From NCBI GenBank assembly GCA_937958015.1, contig CALGOA010000018.1:1-34728 (forward strand): a stretch of DNA of 34,728 nt, in the 5' to 3' direction. This document shows, one piece after another, positions 24,801 through 33,561 of the stretch. This DNA comes from an uncultured Acidimicrobiales bacterium (lineage in GTDB: Bacteria; Actinomycetota; Acidimicrobiia; Acidimicrobiales; SZUA-35). The notes under the pieces were generated by a model, which saw only the letters and a list, made by a program, of their open reading frames with translations, ran no database searches and was not told the origin of the DNA. Both the position numbers and the translations under genes were made by a program. How positions within the stretch are numbered: position 1 is the first letter of the stretch; each line of letters starts with the position of its first letter.

Positions 24801-25571
24801 GTGAGGGTACTGGTCTGTGTGAAGAGGGTTCCTGCGCCGGGGGCGAAGATCAATGTGACTGCGGATGGGCAGGACGTCGATACCGCACATCTGGGTTTCG
24901 CAATGTCTCCCCACGAGGAGTGTGCGGTGGAGGAAGCGGTTCAGATCGCCGAACGCTTCGAAGGTGACGCCACCGTGCTCACTCTTGGTGCGCCCGAGGC
25001 CGAGGAACAGTTGCGGTACGCCGCATCGCTCGGTGTCCAGAATGCGGTCCTGCTAAGCACCGACGGTACGCCGTGGGATCCGCAACGGACCGCTCGAGCG
25101 ATCGCCGCCGCAATCACCAGCCTCGAGGCCGATGGTGGACCGTTCGATCTCATTCTGTTCGGGAACGAGTCCGCCGATAGTGGCGGCTATCAGGTGGGTA
25201 TCCGGGTCGCTCATGCCCTCGGCCGCCCGATCGTTAACGCCATCAAGGGCATCGAGCCCGACATCGACGGTGGACTGGCCACGGCGAAACGAGAGATCGA
25301 TGGCGGGTTCGAGCTGTACAGCCTGCCGATGCCTGCGGTGATGGGCGTGAAGGAAGGCCTCAACCTTCCTCGTTACCCCACGATGCGGGGACGCCTGGCG
25401 TCGAAGAAGATGGACGTGACGGTCATGGAAGCCGAAGGTGAAGCCGGAGGACAGGGGCGAGTCACGCTCAAACAACCGCCGGCCACCGAATCAAACATGG
25501 TGAAACTGGGCGACGGACCCGAGGCCGCACCGGCCATCGTCGACCTGTTCGAAGAGTTGGGACTTCTCTAG
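24801..25571 (+). CDS. etfB: Electron transfer flavoprotein beta subunit
   Basis: The 256-residue protein begins MRVLVCVKRVPAPGAKINV and includes SPHEECAVEEAVQIAE, VTLKQPP-type C-terminal residues, and the family signature ESADSGGYQVGIRVAHALGRP with MGVKEGLNLPRYPTMRGRL. EtfB binds AMP and, with EtfA, carries electrons from flavin dehydrogenases to ETF-quinone oxidoreductase. The GTG start follows an excellent AGGAGG site 8 nt upstream. It lies 202 nt after the dehydrogenase gene and its stop directly abuts etfA. Confidence 0.96.
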   Translation: MRVLVCVKRVPAPGAKINVTADGQDVDTAHLGFAMSPHEECAVEEAVQIAERFEGDATVLTLGAPEAEEQLRYAASLGVQNAVLLSTDGTPWDPQRTARAIAAAITSLEADGGPFDLILFGNESADSGGYQVGIRVAHALGRPIVNAIKGIEPDIDGGLATAKREIDGGFELYSLPMPAVMGVKEGLNLPRYPTMRGRLASKKMDVTVMEAEGEAGGQGRVTLKQPPATESNMVKLGDGPEAAPAIVDLFEELGLL

Positions 25572-26549
25572 ATGGCTGACATTCTGATCCTGGCCGAAAC
25601 CGAAGGCGATGACATCGTAGATGCAACGTTGGAGGCGCTCACAGCTGCCCGCAGCCTTGACGGTGACCTGCATGTGCTGCTCTGCGGTGATGCTGTCGAC
25701 GAGGACGCCGCAGCCGAGAAACTCGGGGCCTACGGGGCCGACACCGTGCACGTTGCCGAACATGACCTGCTCAACGTGTTCGGAACCGAGGCGTGGGGGC
25801 AGGCACTAGCCCTCGCCATCGAAGAACTGACCCCCGACGTCGTCGTCGCCTCCGGGACGAGCAAAGGCAACGAGATTCTCGCGATTGCGGCCGCACGGCT
25901 CGACCTGCCATTCGTGGCGAACTGCATTTCGTTGCCGTCTGAACTGGCCGACGACACCGACGTAGAACTCACTCGGGTGCAGTGGGGCGGCTCACTTCTC
26001 GAAGACGCAACTCTCAGCTCTGACACCAGGATCGTGTCGGTCGGTCACCACGCCGTTGAAGCCGAGTCGGCCGATGGTCCCGCGGCCGACGTTCAGACGA
26101 TGCCCGTCGAGATCGACGAGCTGTACGCCCGCACCCAGGTGGTCGGTCGCGAGATGGCCGAGGCTGGCGTCACACTGGCAACGGCACCGATCGTGTTCGG
26201 TGGAGGCCGCGCCGTCGGGTCCGTCGAGGCGTTTGCACCGTTGGAAGAGTGTGCCGAGCTGATGGGCGGCCGGGTCGGCTGCAGTCGAGCCGTCACCAAC
26301 AACGGTTGGCGTCCTCACCGCGACCAGGTGGGCCAGACCGGCACCCGGATCGCACCCGAGTTATACGTGGCCAGCGGCATCAGCGGTGCTATCCAGCACT
26401 GGGTCGGTGCGATGGCTTCGAAGAAGATCCTGGCGATCAACACCGACGCCGAAGCCAACATGGTGGTCAAGGCCGACTATTTCGTCGAGGGCGACCTGCA
26501 CACGGTCATCCCCGCCGTCGCCGAAGAAATCAAACGCCGCAAGTCCTAA
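25572..26549 (+). CDS. etfA: Electron transfer flavoprotein alpha subunit
   Basis: The 325-residue protein carries the C-terminal FAD-binding domain signature: GCSRAVTNNGWRPHRDQVGQTG, then APELYVASGISGAIQHWVGA, then AINTDAEANMVVKADYFVEGDL. The N-terminal domain pairs with EtfB. The ATG follows the etfB stop with no gap, so the two are cotranslated. Next to the dimethylglycine-type enzyme, this ETF is its most likely electron acceptor. No ETF-quinone oxidoreductase is in the window. Confidence 0.97.
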   Translation: MADILILAETEGDDIVDATLEALTAARSLDGDLHVLLCGDAVDEDAAAEKLGAYGADTVHVAEHDLLNVFGTEAWGQALALAIEELTPDVVVASGTSKGNEILAIAAARLDLPFVANCISLPSELADDTDVELTRVQWGGSLLEDATLSSDTRIVSVGHHAVEAESADGPAADVQTMPVEIDELYARTQVVGREMAEAGVTLATAPIVFGGGRAVGSVEAFAPLEECAELMGGRVGCSRAVTNNGWRPHRDQVGQTGTRIAPELYVASGISGAIQHWVGAMASKKILAINTDAEANMVVKADYFVEGDLHTVIPAVAEEIKRRKS

Positions 26550-26569
26550 CCACCCAAATTTCTGCTGGC

Positions 26570-27673
26570 CTACCAGTCGGCGTGGAGGAGCCCCTCGGCC
26601 AACACGCCGGACTGCCCGCGACCCTGCCACCGGGCCGTCCCTTCGCCGTCGACGTACAGAAGGTACGTGCCGGTGGGGTCATAGGTCAGCGAGTGGGAAC
26701 CGTCCTCAAGGGCGAACTCGGCGATCGTTTCGCCGGTGTCGGGGTCGATGACCAGTGCTTCGCTCCCACCCCACATCAGCGGATCGCCATCGTCGAGCAG
26801 GACGACCAGCGACCCATCGGCCCGGACCGCCATTCCCGCCGCCGGGCGGTCGATCTCAAAGGTTCGGCGTTCGCTCACTTGGCCCCGGGCATCCAGTTCA
26901 ACCACATCCAAGCCGTACGGGCCGACCCCGTTCACCGGATCTGTCGTGAATGCGATGCCCACTCGATCGCGTAACCAGACGGGAGTGAAACTGAAGGAGC
27001 CGTCGTTGGCAGCGATGTCGATTCCCATCTGGTCCTGAACGCCGGTTGCGAGGATCGAGACGAAGTAGCCGGTGTGGAGCACGTAGTCACCGTTCGGGCT
27101 GGGTGCTGCCTGCCAGCCGCCACCGAACCGAAAACCCTCGACGCTGTCGAACGAGCTGTCTCTGACCTCGGCATAGTCGGCCCCGATCGGCATATGCCAG
27201 ATGTTGCCACCGGCGGGTTCGGGCCCCTCTTCGACCACCATTCGACCGCTTTCGCGGTGCCACCACACCGAACCGATCCGGTTCCCTTCGATCTCGGCAT
27301 TGGGTGGATCCGGTTCGGGTGGCGGAATCAGAACCCGGGTCGTGCGGCCGGTGACCGTGTTGATCTCTACCACTGCGGAGTCGTCCCGCACGGCGACGAA
27401 GAACGGAGGTAGTCCCTGTGGTTCGGCACCACCGGCCCCGGGCTCGAAGGTGGCGGGCGGGAGCGGGACGGTGGTGGTGCTAGTGGTGTTGGTCGTCGAG
27501 GTAGTGGTGGGAGCAACCGTGGTCGCTGGAGGTTCGGAGGTGGAGGGGCTGGTTACCGGGATGGTTTCCACATTGGGACTCACCGTCTCGTCCTGAGCGG
27601 CACAACCCGTCAGGGCCATCGCTAGTCCAATGGCGAACGTGTGTCGCCGCGTCAGCCCATGCAGTAGTGCCAT
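26570..27673 (-). CDS. Hypothetical secreted lipoprotein with Thr/Ser linker
   Basis: The protein of about 367 residues starts with a basic signal peptide (GLTRRHTFAIGLAMALTGC) and lipobox LTGC, so it is exported and lipid-anchored. A long Thr/Ser/Pro linker follows (about residues 40-75), then a folded domain that looks beta-rich with repeated short blocks such as VVEINTVTGRTTRV, YVLHTGYFVSIL and ALVIDPDTGETIAEF, suggesting a beta-propeller-like fold. No enzyme motif is seen. I use the ATG at 27673; GTG at 27676 is directly upstream. A hairpin abuts the start. Confidence 0.75.
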   Translation of the reverse strand: MALLHGLTRRHTFAIGLAMALTGCAAQDETVSPNVETIPVTSPSTSEPPATTVAPTTTSTTNTTSTTTVPLPPATFEPGAGGAEPQGLPPFFVAVRDDSAVVEINTVTGRTTRVLIPPPEPDPPNAEIEGNRIGSVWWHRESGRMVVEEGPEPAGGNIWHMPIGADYAEVRDSSFDSVEGFRFGGGWQAAPSPNGDYVLHTGYFVSILATGVQDQMGIDIAANDGSFSFTPVWLRDRVGIAFTTDPVNGVGPYGLDVVELDARGQVSERRTFEIDRPAAGMAVRADGSLVVLLDDGDPLMWGGSEALVIDPDTGETIAEFALEDGSHSLTYDPTGTYLLYVDGEGTARWQGRGQSGVLAEGLLHADW

Positions 27674-27675
27674 CA

Positions 27676-27700
27676 CTTCCCATCGTCTCAGATGGGGAAG
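27676..27700 (-). promoter_or_regulatory. Hairpin abutting the lipoprotein start
   Basis: Read on the minus strand, CTTCCCCATC pairs with GATGGGAAG around TGAGAC, with one bulged C. The 3' arm ends next to the start codon and includes the only purine-rich stretch there. It may end transcription from the VOC gene or mask translation start. Confidence 0.4.
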
Positions 27701-27715
27701 ACCTTCAGCATTCGG

Positions 27716-28093
27716 CTAACGGTGTTGGTCAAACAGGATCGTGTTTCCGTCGGGGTCGGTTATCGAGAAGTGAGCCGGTCCCTCCGAGCCAGAGTCAGCA
27801 TCGATTGGTAGCTGCGGCTCATACCCCGCTGCGACGAGGGCCGCCTGAATCGCTCGGACATCATCGAATGGGTCGACGGCCTCGGCATTGGCGTCCCAGC
27901 CCGGATTGAACGTGATCATGTTGTTTTCGAACATCCCCTGGAACAACCCGATGATGGTCGTTCCGTTCTTCATGATCAGATAGCCCATCTCGGCGTCTCC
28001 GTTCATTTCGGTGAATCCCAACGTCTCGTAGAACGTCTGTGAAGCCGCCAGATCCTTGACGGCGAGGCTGATCGAGAACACTCCTAGTTCCAT
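27716..28093 (-). CDS. VOC (glyoxalase/bleomycin resistance) superfamily protein
   Basis: The 125-residue protein begins MELGVFSISLAVKDLAASQTFYETLGF, the usual VOC first module, and ends FSITDPDGNTILFDQHR, the usual last strand. The fold covers metal-dependent lyases, dioxygenases and binding proteins. The first metal-binding position is Ser or Val instead of His, so classic metal catalysis is doubtful. The substrate is unknown. It lies upstream of the lipoprotein gene on the same strand and is divergent from the fusion gene. Confidence 0.85.
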   Translation of the reverse strand: MELGVFSISLAVKDLAASQTFYETLGFTEMNGDAEMGYLIMKNGTTIIGLFQGMFENNMITFNPGWDANAEAVDPFDDVRAIQAALVAAGYEPQLPIDADSGSEGPAHFSITDPDGNTILFDQHR

Positions 28094-28186
28094 GAGGCGA
28101 CAGTAGCCCCCGCCGGTCTGGGTCGCCGGTTGGGGATTGGGTGGGGTGCCCTAGGTGTCAGACCCCCAACGATCCACCTCGATGCC

Positions 28187-28192
28187 TAGGCT
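28187..28192 (+). promoter_or_regulatory. Candidate -10 box (TAGGCT) for leaderless transcript
   Basis: TAGGCT matches the actinobacterial TANNNT pattern and lies 6 nt before the GTG at 28199. No ribosome site is seen, so transcription may start at the GTG itself. Confidence 0.4.
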
Positions 28193-28198
28193 GTCGGC

Positions 28199-30967
28199 GT
28201 GAGCCGAAGGTATGCACAGGTGCTGGTGTTCTTCACCTCGGCCGCCGTACTGGTACTCGAGATTCTGGCCGGGCGCCTGATGGCTCCCTACGTTGGCGTG
28301 TCACTCGAAACCTTCACCGGCATTATCGGCACGATTCTCGCCGGGATTGCACTGGGCTCGGCCATCGGTGGCCGGCTGGCGGACCGCCAGGACCCGAACG
28401 TTCTGATCGGTCCCGCGTTGATTGCGGGCGGGCTCCTGAGCTGGCTGTCGATCCCGATCGTGAGCTTTCTCGGACCGGGGGTGGGCAGCCAGGTGCCGGC
28501 CATCATCATCCTGGCCCTCTTCGGGTTCTTCGCTCCGGCGATGGTGCTCACCTCGATCAGCCCGATGGTGGCCAAACTTCGGCTCCAAAGTCTGAACGAG
28601 ACCGGCGAGGTGGTTGGTGGCCTGTCCGCCGCCGGAACCGTCGGAGCATTGTTCGGCACGTTCATCACCGGGTTCGTCCTGGTGTCGGCGTCGCCCACTC
28701 GTCCGATCATCATCGTTCTGGGGCTGGCGCTGGTGGCCTGGGGCGTGATCTTCAGCCTGAAGAGCGGAAACGGCAAGCTCCCGTCGGCCGGGGTCGCCAT
28801 CACTGCCGTGATCTTCTTCGGCCTGGCCAACGTGGCGGCCAACCCTTGCGAATTCGAGTCCGCCTACGCCTGCGGTCGGGTCGTCGCCGATGAGGAGAAC
28901 CCGTCGTTGAAGTTTCTGATTCTGGACACGCTCCGCCACGGCGCGGTTGACCTCGACAATCCAACCCACCTGGAGTTCCGCTACATCAAGATCATCGGTG
29001 ATGTCATCGACGCCATGCCCGCAGGTTCGATCGACGCCCTGCACCTTGGCGGCGGTGGGTTCAGCGTCCCGCAGTACATCGATGCGACCCGACCCGGATC
29101 CACCCACCTCGTACTGGAAATCGACCCGTTGCTGGTCGAGGTTGGGGAAGAGGAACTGGGCCTGGTTCAGACCGAGGACCTAAAGGTCCGCACCGGAGAC
29201 GCTCGGCTGGCGCTCAGCGACCTCGACACCGATAGTTACGACCTGATCGTGGGCGACGCGTTCGGTGGCCTCAGCGTCCCGTGGCATCTCACCACTACCG
29301 AGTTCATCAGCGAACTGGAACGAGTGCTCCGGCCCGAAGGGGTCTATGTGATGAACATCATCGACGGCGACTCCAACCGGTTTGTCCAAGCGGAACTAGC
29401 CACGCTCGGCGAACACTTCAACCACCGAGCCGCCGTGGTGCCGGCCGACTGGCCCCGCCCCAATCCTGTCAACCAAATCCTCATCGCATCCGACGCCGAT
29501 CTCCCGTCGATCGAGGTCGATCCTGTGGACGGAGCGCTCGTAGACGACATCGAAGCGTTCACCGGCGACGGCCGGGTCCTGCGCGACGACTTCGCTCCGG
29601 TTGAACAACTCGCCGCCAAGACGACGTTCAGCGAGGAAACGACGACGACCTCATCTGCACCAACGACCTCGTCGGCACCGGACAACAACCCGGTCCCAAC
29701 GACAGTCCCCGCAGAGTCGATCGTCCCGGAGGTCGAGGCGGGTGAACTGTTCGAGTTGCTGGGTCCGAATGAACGCATCGTCGTTCAACGCCGTGACAAC
29801 AACCTGTCGTTGCTTTCGTTCGCAGGGCAGATCGATGCGCCCACCGCCGAGGACGCAAACCAACCGGTATTTTCGCCCGATGGCTCGCAGTTGGCGTGGT
29901 CCACCCTCGATGGAGCCGGTGGCGCAGCGCTGGTAGTCGGTGCCGTCCAGGATGACGGCACGATTGGCGACACCCGAACGATTCCGACGCCCACGTTGTC
30001 TTTCTATTCGGTGTGGAATCCCGCGGCCAACGGCGAGATCGCAATCCTTGGCAACTCCCCGGGTGGCGTGGGAGTCGGGGTGGTCGACGCGCAGGGTGAC
30101 GCGACGCCGATCCTCGATGCCGGCACCCCGTATTACTTCCAGTGGGATCCTCTCAGCGATGGGTTTCTCGGCCACGTTGACACCGACCTGCGGGCATTCG
30201 ATATTGCTGCCGGCAGCGGCGAAGACCTCGTCGGTGTTGCCCCCAGCTTCCGGGCACCTGCGGTTGATGGAACCGACGTCTATGTCGCAATCGAGAATTC
30301 GGTCGCAGCTCAGAGCGACAGCGTGATCGTCGCCTTTGAACGTGACGAACAATTGGTTCTTGCCGATGAGGGCCGACCGGTGGCCCAATTCGATGGTCTT
30401 GCCGCTCTCATGATGAATCGGGACACCTCCAAGCTGGCCATCACTATCGATGGGACAGCAGCGACCGCTCCGGTGGGATTCGATCCGAGTCCGACCAGCG
30501 GCGTCACCCGAATCGGTTCCGCTTTCCAGACGACCCCTGTTCTCGGTCGGGGCCTGCACGTTCTGGACCTCGCCACCAACGAGCTGGTCACGCTGAGCAC
30601 CGACCCGATCCTTGGCGCCTTCTGGGCTCCCGACGGGGATCACATCGCCAGCCTGAGTTTCGATTCGATCGGAGACGGTCGGGCATGGTCACGGTGGACC
30701 GTCTTCGACTCGACCGGCAACGTGCGGGCCCAATCGCCTCGGATGTTGATCGGGGGACTGTTCGCAGCTGCCTATCTGCCGTTCTTCGATCAGTACGCCC
30801 AGTCGGTGTCGTTCTGGAGTCCTGACAGCACCCGTCTCGTCTTTCCTGGTGAGAGCATGGCCGGTCGACAGGGTGTGTGGATGCTCAAGCTGGAACCGGC
30901 CGGTGAAGGTGCGAAGACCTACTACCTCACCGAGGGCGATCTCGCCGTGTGGAGTCCCGCCCGTTGA
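28199..30967 (+). CDS. Membrane spermidine-synthase-like protein fused to a beta-propeller-like domain
   Basis: The 922-residue protein has three parts. Residues 1 to about 215 form about seven or eight membrane segments (VLVFFTSAAVLVLEILAGRL first). Residues about 235-450 form an SAM-dependent spermidine-synthase-like domain, with the site IDALHLGGGGFSVPQYI, the acidic LVLEID, and IVGDAFGGLSVPWHLTT containing the catalytic-type Asp. After a Thr/Ser/Pro linker (about 478-505) comes a domain of about 400 residues with repeated blade-like units such as NQPVFSPDGSQLAWSTLDG, GAFWAPDGDHIASLSF and SVSFWSPDSTRLVFPG, typical of TolB/WD40-like propellers. True polyamine synthesis is uncertain; membrane homologues often have unknown roles. 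The fusion of all three parts in one chain is unusual. Confidence 0.85.
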   Translation: MSRRYAQVLVFFTSAAVLVLEILAGRLMAPYVGVSLETFTGIIGTILAGIALGSAIGGRLADRQDPNVLIGPALIAGGLLSWLSIPIVSFLGPGVGSQVPAIIILALFGFFAPAMVLTSISPMVAKLRLQSLNETGEVVGGLSAAGTVGALFGTFITGFVLVSASPTRPIIIVLGLALVAWGVIFSLKSGNGKLPSAGVAITAVIFFGLANVAANPCEFESAYACGRVVADEENPSLKFLILDTLRHGAVDLDNPTHLEFRYIKIIGDVIDAMPAGSIDALHLGGGGFSVPQYIDATRPGSTHLVLEIDPLLVEVGEEELGLVQTEDLKVRTGDARLALSDLDTDSYDLIVGDAFGGLSVPWHLTTTEFISELERVLRPEGVYVMNIIDGDSNRFVQAELATLGEHFNHRAAVVPADWPRPNPVNQILIASDADLPSIEVDPVDGALVDDIEAFTGDGRVLRDDFAPVEQLAAKTTFSEETTTTSSAPTTSSAPDNNPVPTTVPAESIVPEVEAGELFELLGPNERIVVQRRDNNLSLLSFAGQIDAPTAEDANQPVFSPDGSQLAWSTLDGAGGAALVVGAVQDDGTIGDTRTIPTPTLSFYSVWNPAANGEIAILGNSPGGVGVGVVDAQGDATPILDAGTPYYFQWDPLSDGFLGHVDTDLRAFDIAAGSGEDLVGVAPSFRAPAVDGTDVYVAIENSVAAQSDSVIVAFERDEQLVLADEGRPVAQFDGLAALMMNRDTSKLAITIDGTAATAPVGFDPSPTSGVTRIGSAFQTTPVLGRGLHVLDLATNELVTLSTDPILGAFWAPDGDHIASLSFDSIGDGRAWSRWTVFDSTGNVRAQSPRMLIGGLFAAAYLPFFDQYAQSVSFWSPDSTRLVFPGESMAGRQGVWMLKLEPAGEGAKTYYLTEGDLAVWSPAR

Positions 30968-31599
30968 GCACGTCGCTTGTCATCGTTTTGGTTCTGACGT
31001 TTCTCCTGGCCGGGCTGGACTGGTTTGCTGTTGCATCCGACAACGACCGATTGGAACGGTTGGCCAAGCCGGCGGTCATGGTTGCGCTCGTGCTGCTCGT
31101 GTTGCTCTCCGACCTCGACGGATGGCCGCTGGTATGGGTTCTGGTCGCCCTGATCGCAGCGCTGATCGGTGACGTGATGTTGTTGCCGACCATCGATCGA
31201 TTCGTCGTTGGCTTGGGGAGTTTCTTGATCGGCCACGTCGCCTATGCGGGGCTGGGACTCTGGGTCGGGACCTCGACCGGTTGGCTCATCGTTGGGTTGG
31301 TGTCGATGTCTTTGGCCATCGTGACGGTCGGAACCAAGATCTCCGACTCGGTACAGGGGACCGCCCTGTTCTCACCCGTGGTCGCCTACATCGTTGCGCT
31401 GGCTCTCTCGAGCGCGCTACTCATCGCTACCGGCGAGCCGCTGTTTATCGCTGGCGCGCTGCTGTTCGGATCGTCCGACGCGTTACTGGGCTGGTCGAGG
31501 TTCATCGATGATGCGCCCGGAGGCCGGCTTGCGGTCCACGTCAGCTACCACCTGGCCCAAATCGCCCTGGTGGTAGGTGCGGTCACCGTGATCACCTAG
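30964..31599 (+). CDS. YhhN (TMEM86) family membrane protein, possible lysoplasmalogenase
   Basis: The product of about 211 residues has about seven or eight membrane segments and the family-like acidic motif ALIGDVMLLP, with a second conserved Asp in GSSDALLGWSRF. Animal TMEM86 members hydrolyse lysoplasmalogens; the bacterial role is mostly inferred. The TTG at 30964 overlaps the preceding stop (TTGA) and is preceded by GGAG; a GTG at 30949 is also possible and adds five residues. The overlap suggests coupling to the fusion gene. It converges with proS, 12 nt between stops. Confidence 0.8.
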   Translation: MSTSLVIVLVLTFLLAGLDWFAVASDNDRLERLAKPAVMVALVLLVLLSDLDGWPLVWVLVALIAALIGDVMLLPTIDRFVVGLGSFLIGHVAYAGLGLWVGTSTGWLIVGLVSMSLAIVTVGTKISDSVQGTALFSPVVAYIVALALSSALLIATGEPLFIAGALLFGSSDALLGWSRFIDDAPGGRLAVHVSYHLAQIALVVGAVTVIT

Positions 31600-31611
31600 G
31601 GCCTGAGCCGC

Positions 31612-33321
31612 TTATGACTTGGCTGCGGAAACCGCTTCCCAAACCGCAGCTGCGGCCGCATCGAGTTCGACCTCTACCGTCTCGCCGGTTGCGCGGCGAT
31701 TGAACTCGACCTTTCCTTCCTTCAGCCCACGGGGACCGACCGTGAGTCGGAACGGAATGCCGATCAGTTCTGCGTCAGCGAACTTCACGCCGGCACGAGC
31801 ATCACGATCGTCGAGCAGAACGTCAACACCCGCTGCCGTGAGGTCTTGGTATAACTTCTCACCTGCGGCTACGCAATCGTCGTCCAGCCGCATGAGGGTT
31901 ATCACCGCTTCGTACGGGGCGATCGAGACCGGCCAAATGAGGCCTTTGTCGTCGTAGTTCGCTTCGGCCGAGGCGGCCATGTTGCGACCGATCCCGATGC
32001 CGTAGCTACCCATGACGATCGGGGTTTCACCGCCCTCGGGCGTCGACACCGACGCCCCAAACGCCTTCGAATACGTGGTGCCCAGCTTGAAGATGTGACC
32101 GATCTCAATACAGCGAACGATGGTGAGTGCCGTTCCGCAGTTCGGACACGGCTCGCCCTCTTGAACCTCACGCAGGTCGGCCCATTGGCCAACGGGAACG
32201 TCTCGGTCCACCGAGACACCCCGGTAGTGGACGTCGTCGGTGTTGGCGCCGGTGGTCATGTTGGTACGACCCCGCAGTGCCTCGTCCATGATGATCGGGT
32301 GGTCGGTGACGCCCACAGCGCCGAGTGAACCAGGGTGCGCGCCCAGGGCAGCGACCGTCTCGGCCACCTCGGCTGGTCGAACCTCGATCGCACCGGTTAC
32401 GTCGGAGAGTTTCTGGGTGTTCAGCTGATGGTCACCCCGAACGACCACAAGGGTCACGGTGCCGTCGAGAACCATCACCAGCGTCTTGAGTTGGCGATCG
32501 GCGGGGGCGCCACCGTCGAACTCTTCGAGCGCCTTGATCGTTCGCACGCCCGGCGTATCGAATCGTTCCGGCGCATCCGGTCCGGGTTCGTCGGTCATGG
32601 CGGGCAGGGCTGAGGTGCCCTTTTCGATGTTGGCCGAGTAGTCACAGTTGGTGCAGCGAATGACATCGTCCTCGCCGGCATCGGACGGGGTCATGAACTC
32701 GACCGAATCGTTGCCGCCCATCGCTCCTGAACTGGCCTCGACACCGAATGCGGGAATCCCAAGCCGTTCGAAGATCCGTCGATAGGCGCCATCGTGCAGT
32801 TCGAAGCTGGCGTCGAGCCCCGCCTCGTCTACATCGAACGAGTAGCTGTCCTTCATATGAAATTCTCGAACCCGAAGCAGCCCGCTCTTGGGGCGGGCCT
32901 CGTCGCGGAACTTGATCTGGATGTGATACCAGATCTGGGGGAGTTGTTTGTAGGAGCTGAGCTCAGACGCAACCGACGCGAAAATCTCTTCGTGGGTGAT
33001 GCCCAGTGCGGTTTCCGCCCCTTTTCGGTCCTCGAGCCGGAACATGATGTCGCCCATCGTGTCCCACCGCCCCGAGGTCTTCCAGATATCCGCCGGGTGC
33101 ATCGTGGGCAGCAGAAACTCCTGTCCGCCCAGCGCATTGATCTCGTCGCGCACGATGTCGGCGACCTTCTGGTGCACCTTCCAACCCAGCGGCAACATCG
33201 AATAGTGACCGGCATGGAGCTGTCGGATGAAGCCGCCCCGAATGAGGAGTTTGTGGCTCGGAGCGACGGCATCATTCGGTGCGTCGCGCAAGGTGGGAGT
33301 GAAGAGCTTCGACCAGCGCAT
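31612..33321 (-). CDS. proS: Prolyl-tRNA synthetase
   Basis: ProS charges tRNA-Pro. The 569-residue length from the ATG at 33321 matches the bacterial type with an editing insert. MRWSKLFTPTLRDAPNDAVAPSHKLL and AGHYSMLPLGWKV form the N-terminal class II start; motif 2 is KFRDEARPKSGLLRVREFHMKDSYSF; the editing (INS) domain spans about 220-390; motif 3 is GSYGIGIGRNMAA, followed by the anticodon-binding domain. A cysteine cluster (CTNCDY and CPNCGT) is as in many bacterial ProS. The frame stays open upstream to 33780, but this 153-residue extension has no family similarity and overlaps the divergent HNH gene, so it is rejected. Confidence 0.97.
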   Translation of the reverse strand: MRWSKLFTPTLRDAPNDAVAPSHKLLIRGGFIRQLHAGHYSMLPLGWKVHQKVADIVRDEINALGGQEFLLPTMHPADIWKTSGRWDTMGDIMFRLEDRKGAETALGITHEEIFASVASELSSYKQLPQIWYHIQIKFRDEARPKSGLLRVREFHMKDSYSFDVDEAGLDASFELHDGAYRRIFERLGIPAFGVEASSGAMGGNDSVEFMTPSDAGEDDVIRCTNCDYSANIEKGTSALPAMTDEPGPDAPERFDTPGVRTIKALEEFDGGAPADRQLKTLVMVLDGTVTLVVVRGDHQLNTQKLSDVTGAIEVRPAEVAETVAALGAHPGSLGAVGVTDHPIIMDEALRGRTNMTTGANTDDVHYRGVSVDRDVPVGQWADLREVQEGEPCPNCGTALTIVRCIEIGHIFKLGTTYSKAFGASVSTPEGGETPIVMGSYGIGIGRNMAASAEANYDDKGLIWPVSIAPYEAVITLMRLDDDCVAAGEKLYQDLTAAGVDVLLDDRDARAGVKFADAELIGIPFRLTVGPRGLKEGKVEFNRRATGETVEVELDAAAAAVWEAVSAAKS

Positions 33322-33533
33322 AGTGGGTTGGAGGGTACCCCGCCCACCGTGGGGGCTGAGTGCCTTTCCTAGCGAAGCTCGTACGACGGACAACTTGGCG
33401 TCAGGGCCCCGCTGCTGCATCTCACTACCCAACTCAGCGGAAGCAATGACTCGAGACCACTCCGCCACCCGGCGGCACTCTCTCTGATTTTTTCGGGATT
33501 CTTCTTGCCGGGGGCCCGGTTTTGGGGGGTTAG

Positions 33534-33555
33534 TGTCGCACCCCTCGTTCATGAT
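33534..33555 (+). promoter_or_regulatory. Candidate RecA-NDp-like promoter for the HNH gene
   Basis: TGTCGCAC (33534-33541), then 8 nt, then CATGAT (33550-33555), then 6 nt to the ATG. The order and spacing match the actinobacterial RecA-NDp pattern as I remember it (tTGTCRgtg-N8-TANNNT), which responds to DNA damage through PafBC. The -10 has C for the first T, and the GTG part of the -35 half is CAC. Confidence 0.45.
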
Positions 33556-33561
33556 GGGGGT

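Noticed and set aside
24601-24804. Small gene between the dehydrogenase and etfB
   Set aside because: Arg/Ser-rich translation, no ribosome site for its start, overlaps the etfB start; only a small AGCACG-CAA-CGTGCT dyad at 24671-24685 is notable in this gap.
28156-28192. TGTCAGAC at 28156 as a RecA-NDp promoter for the fusion gene
   Set aside because: The distance to the likely -10 box is 23 nt instead of 8, and no -10-like sequence lies at the right distance.
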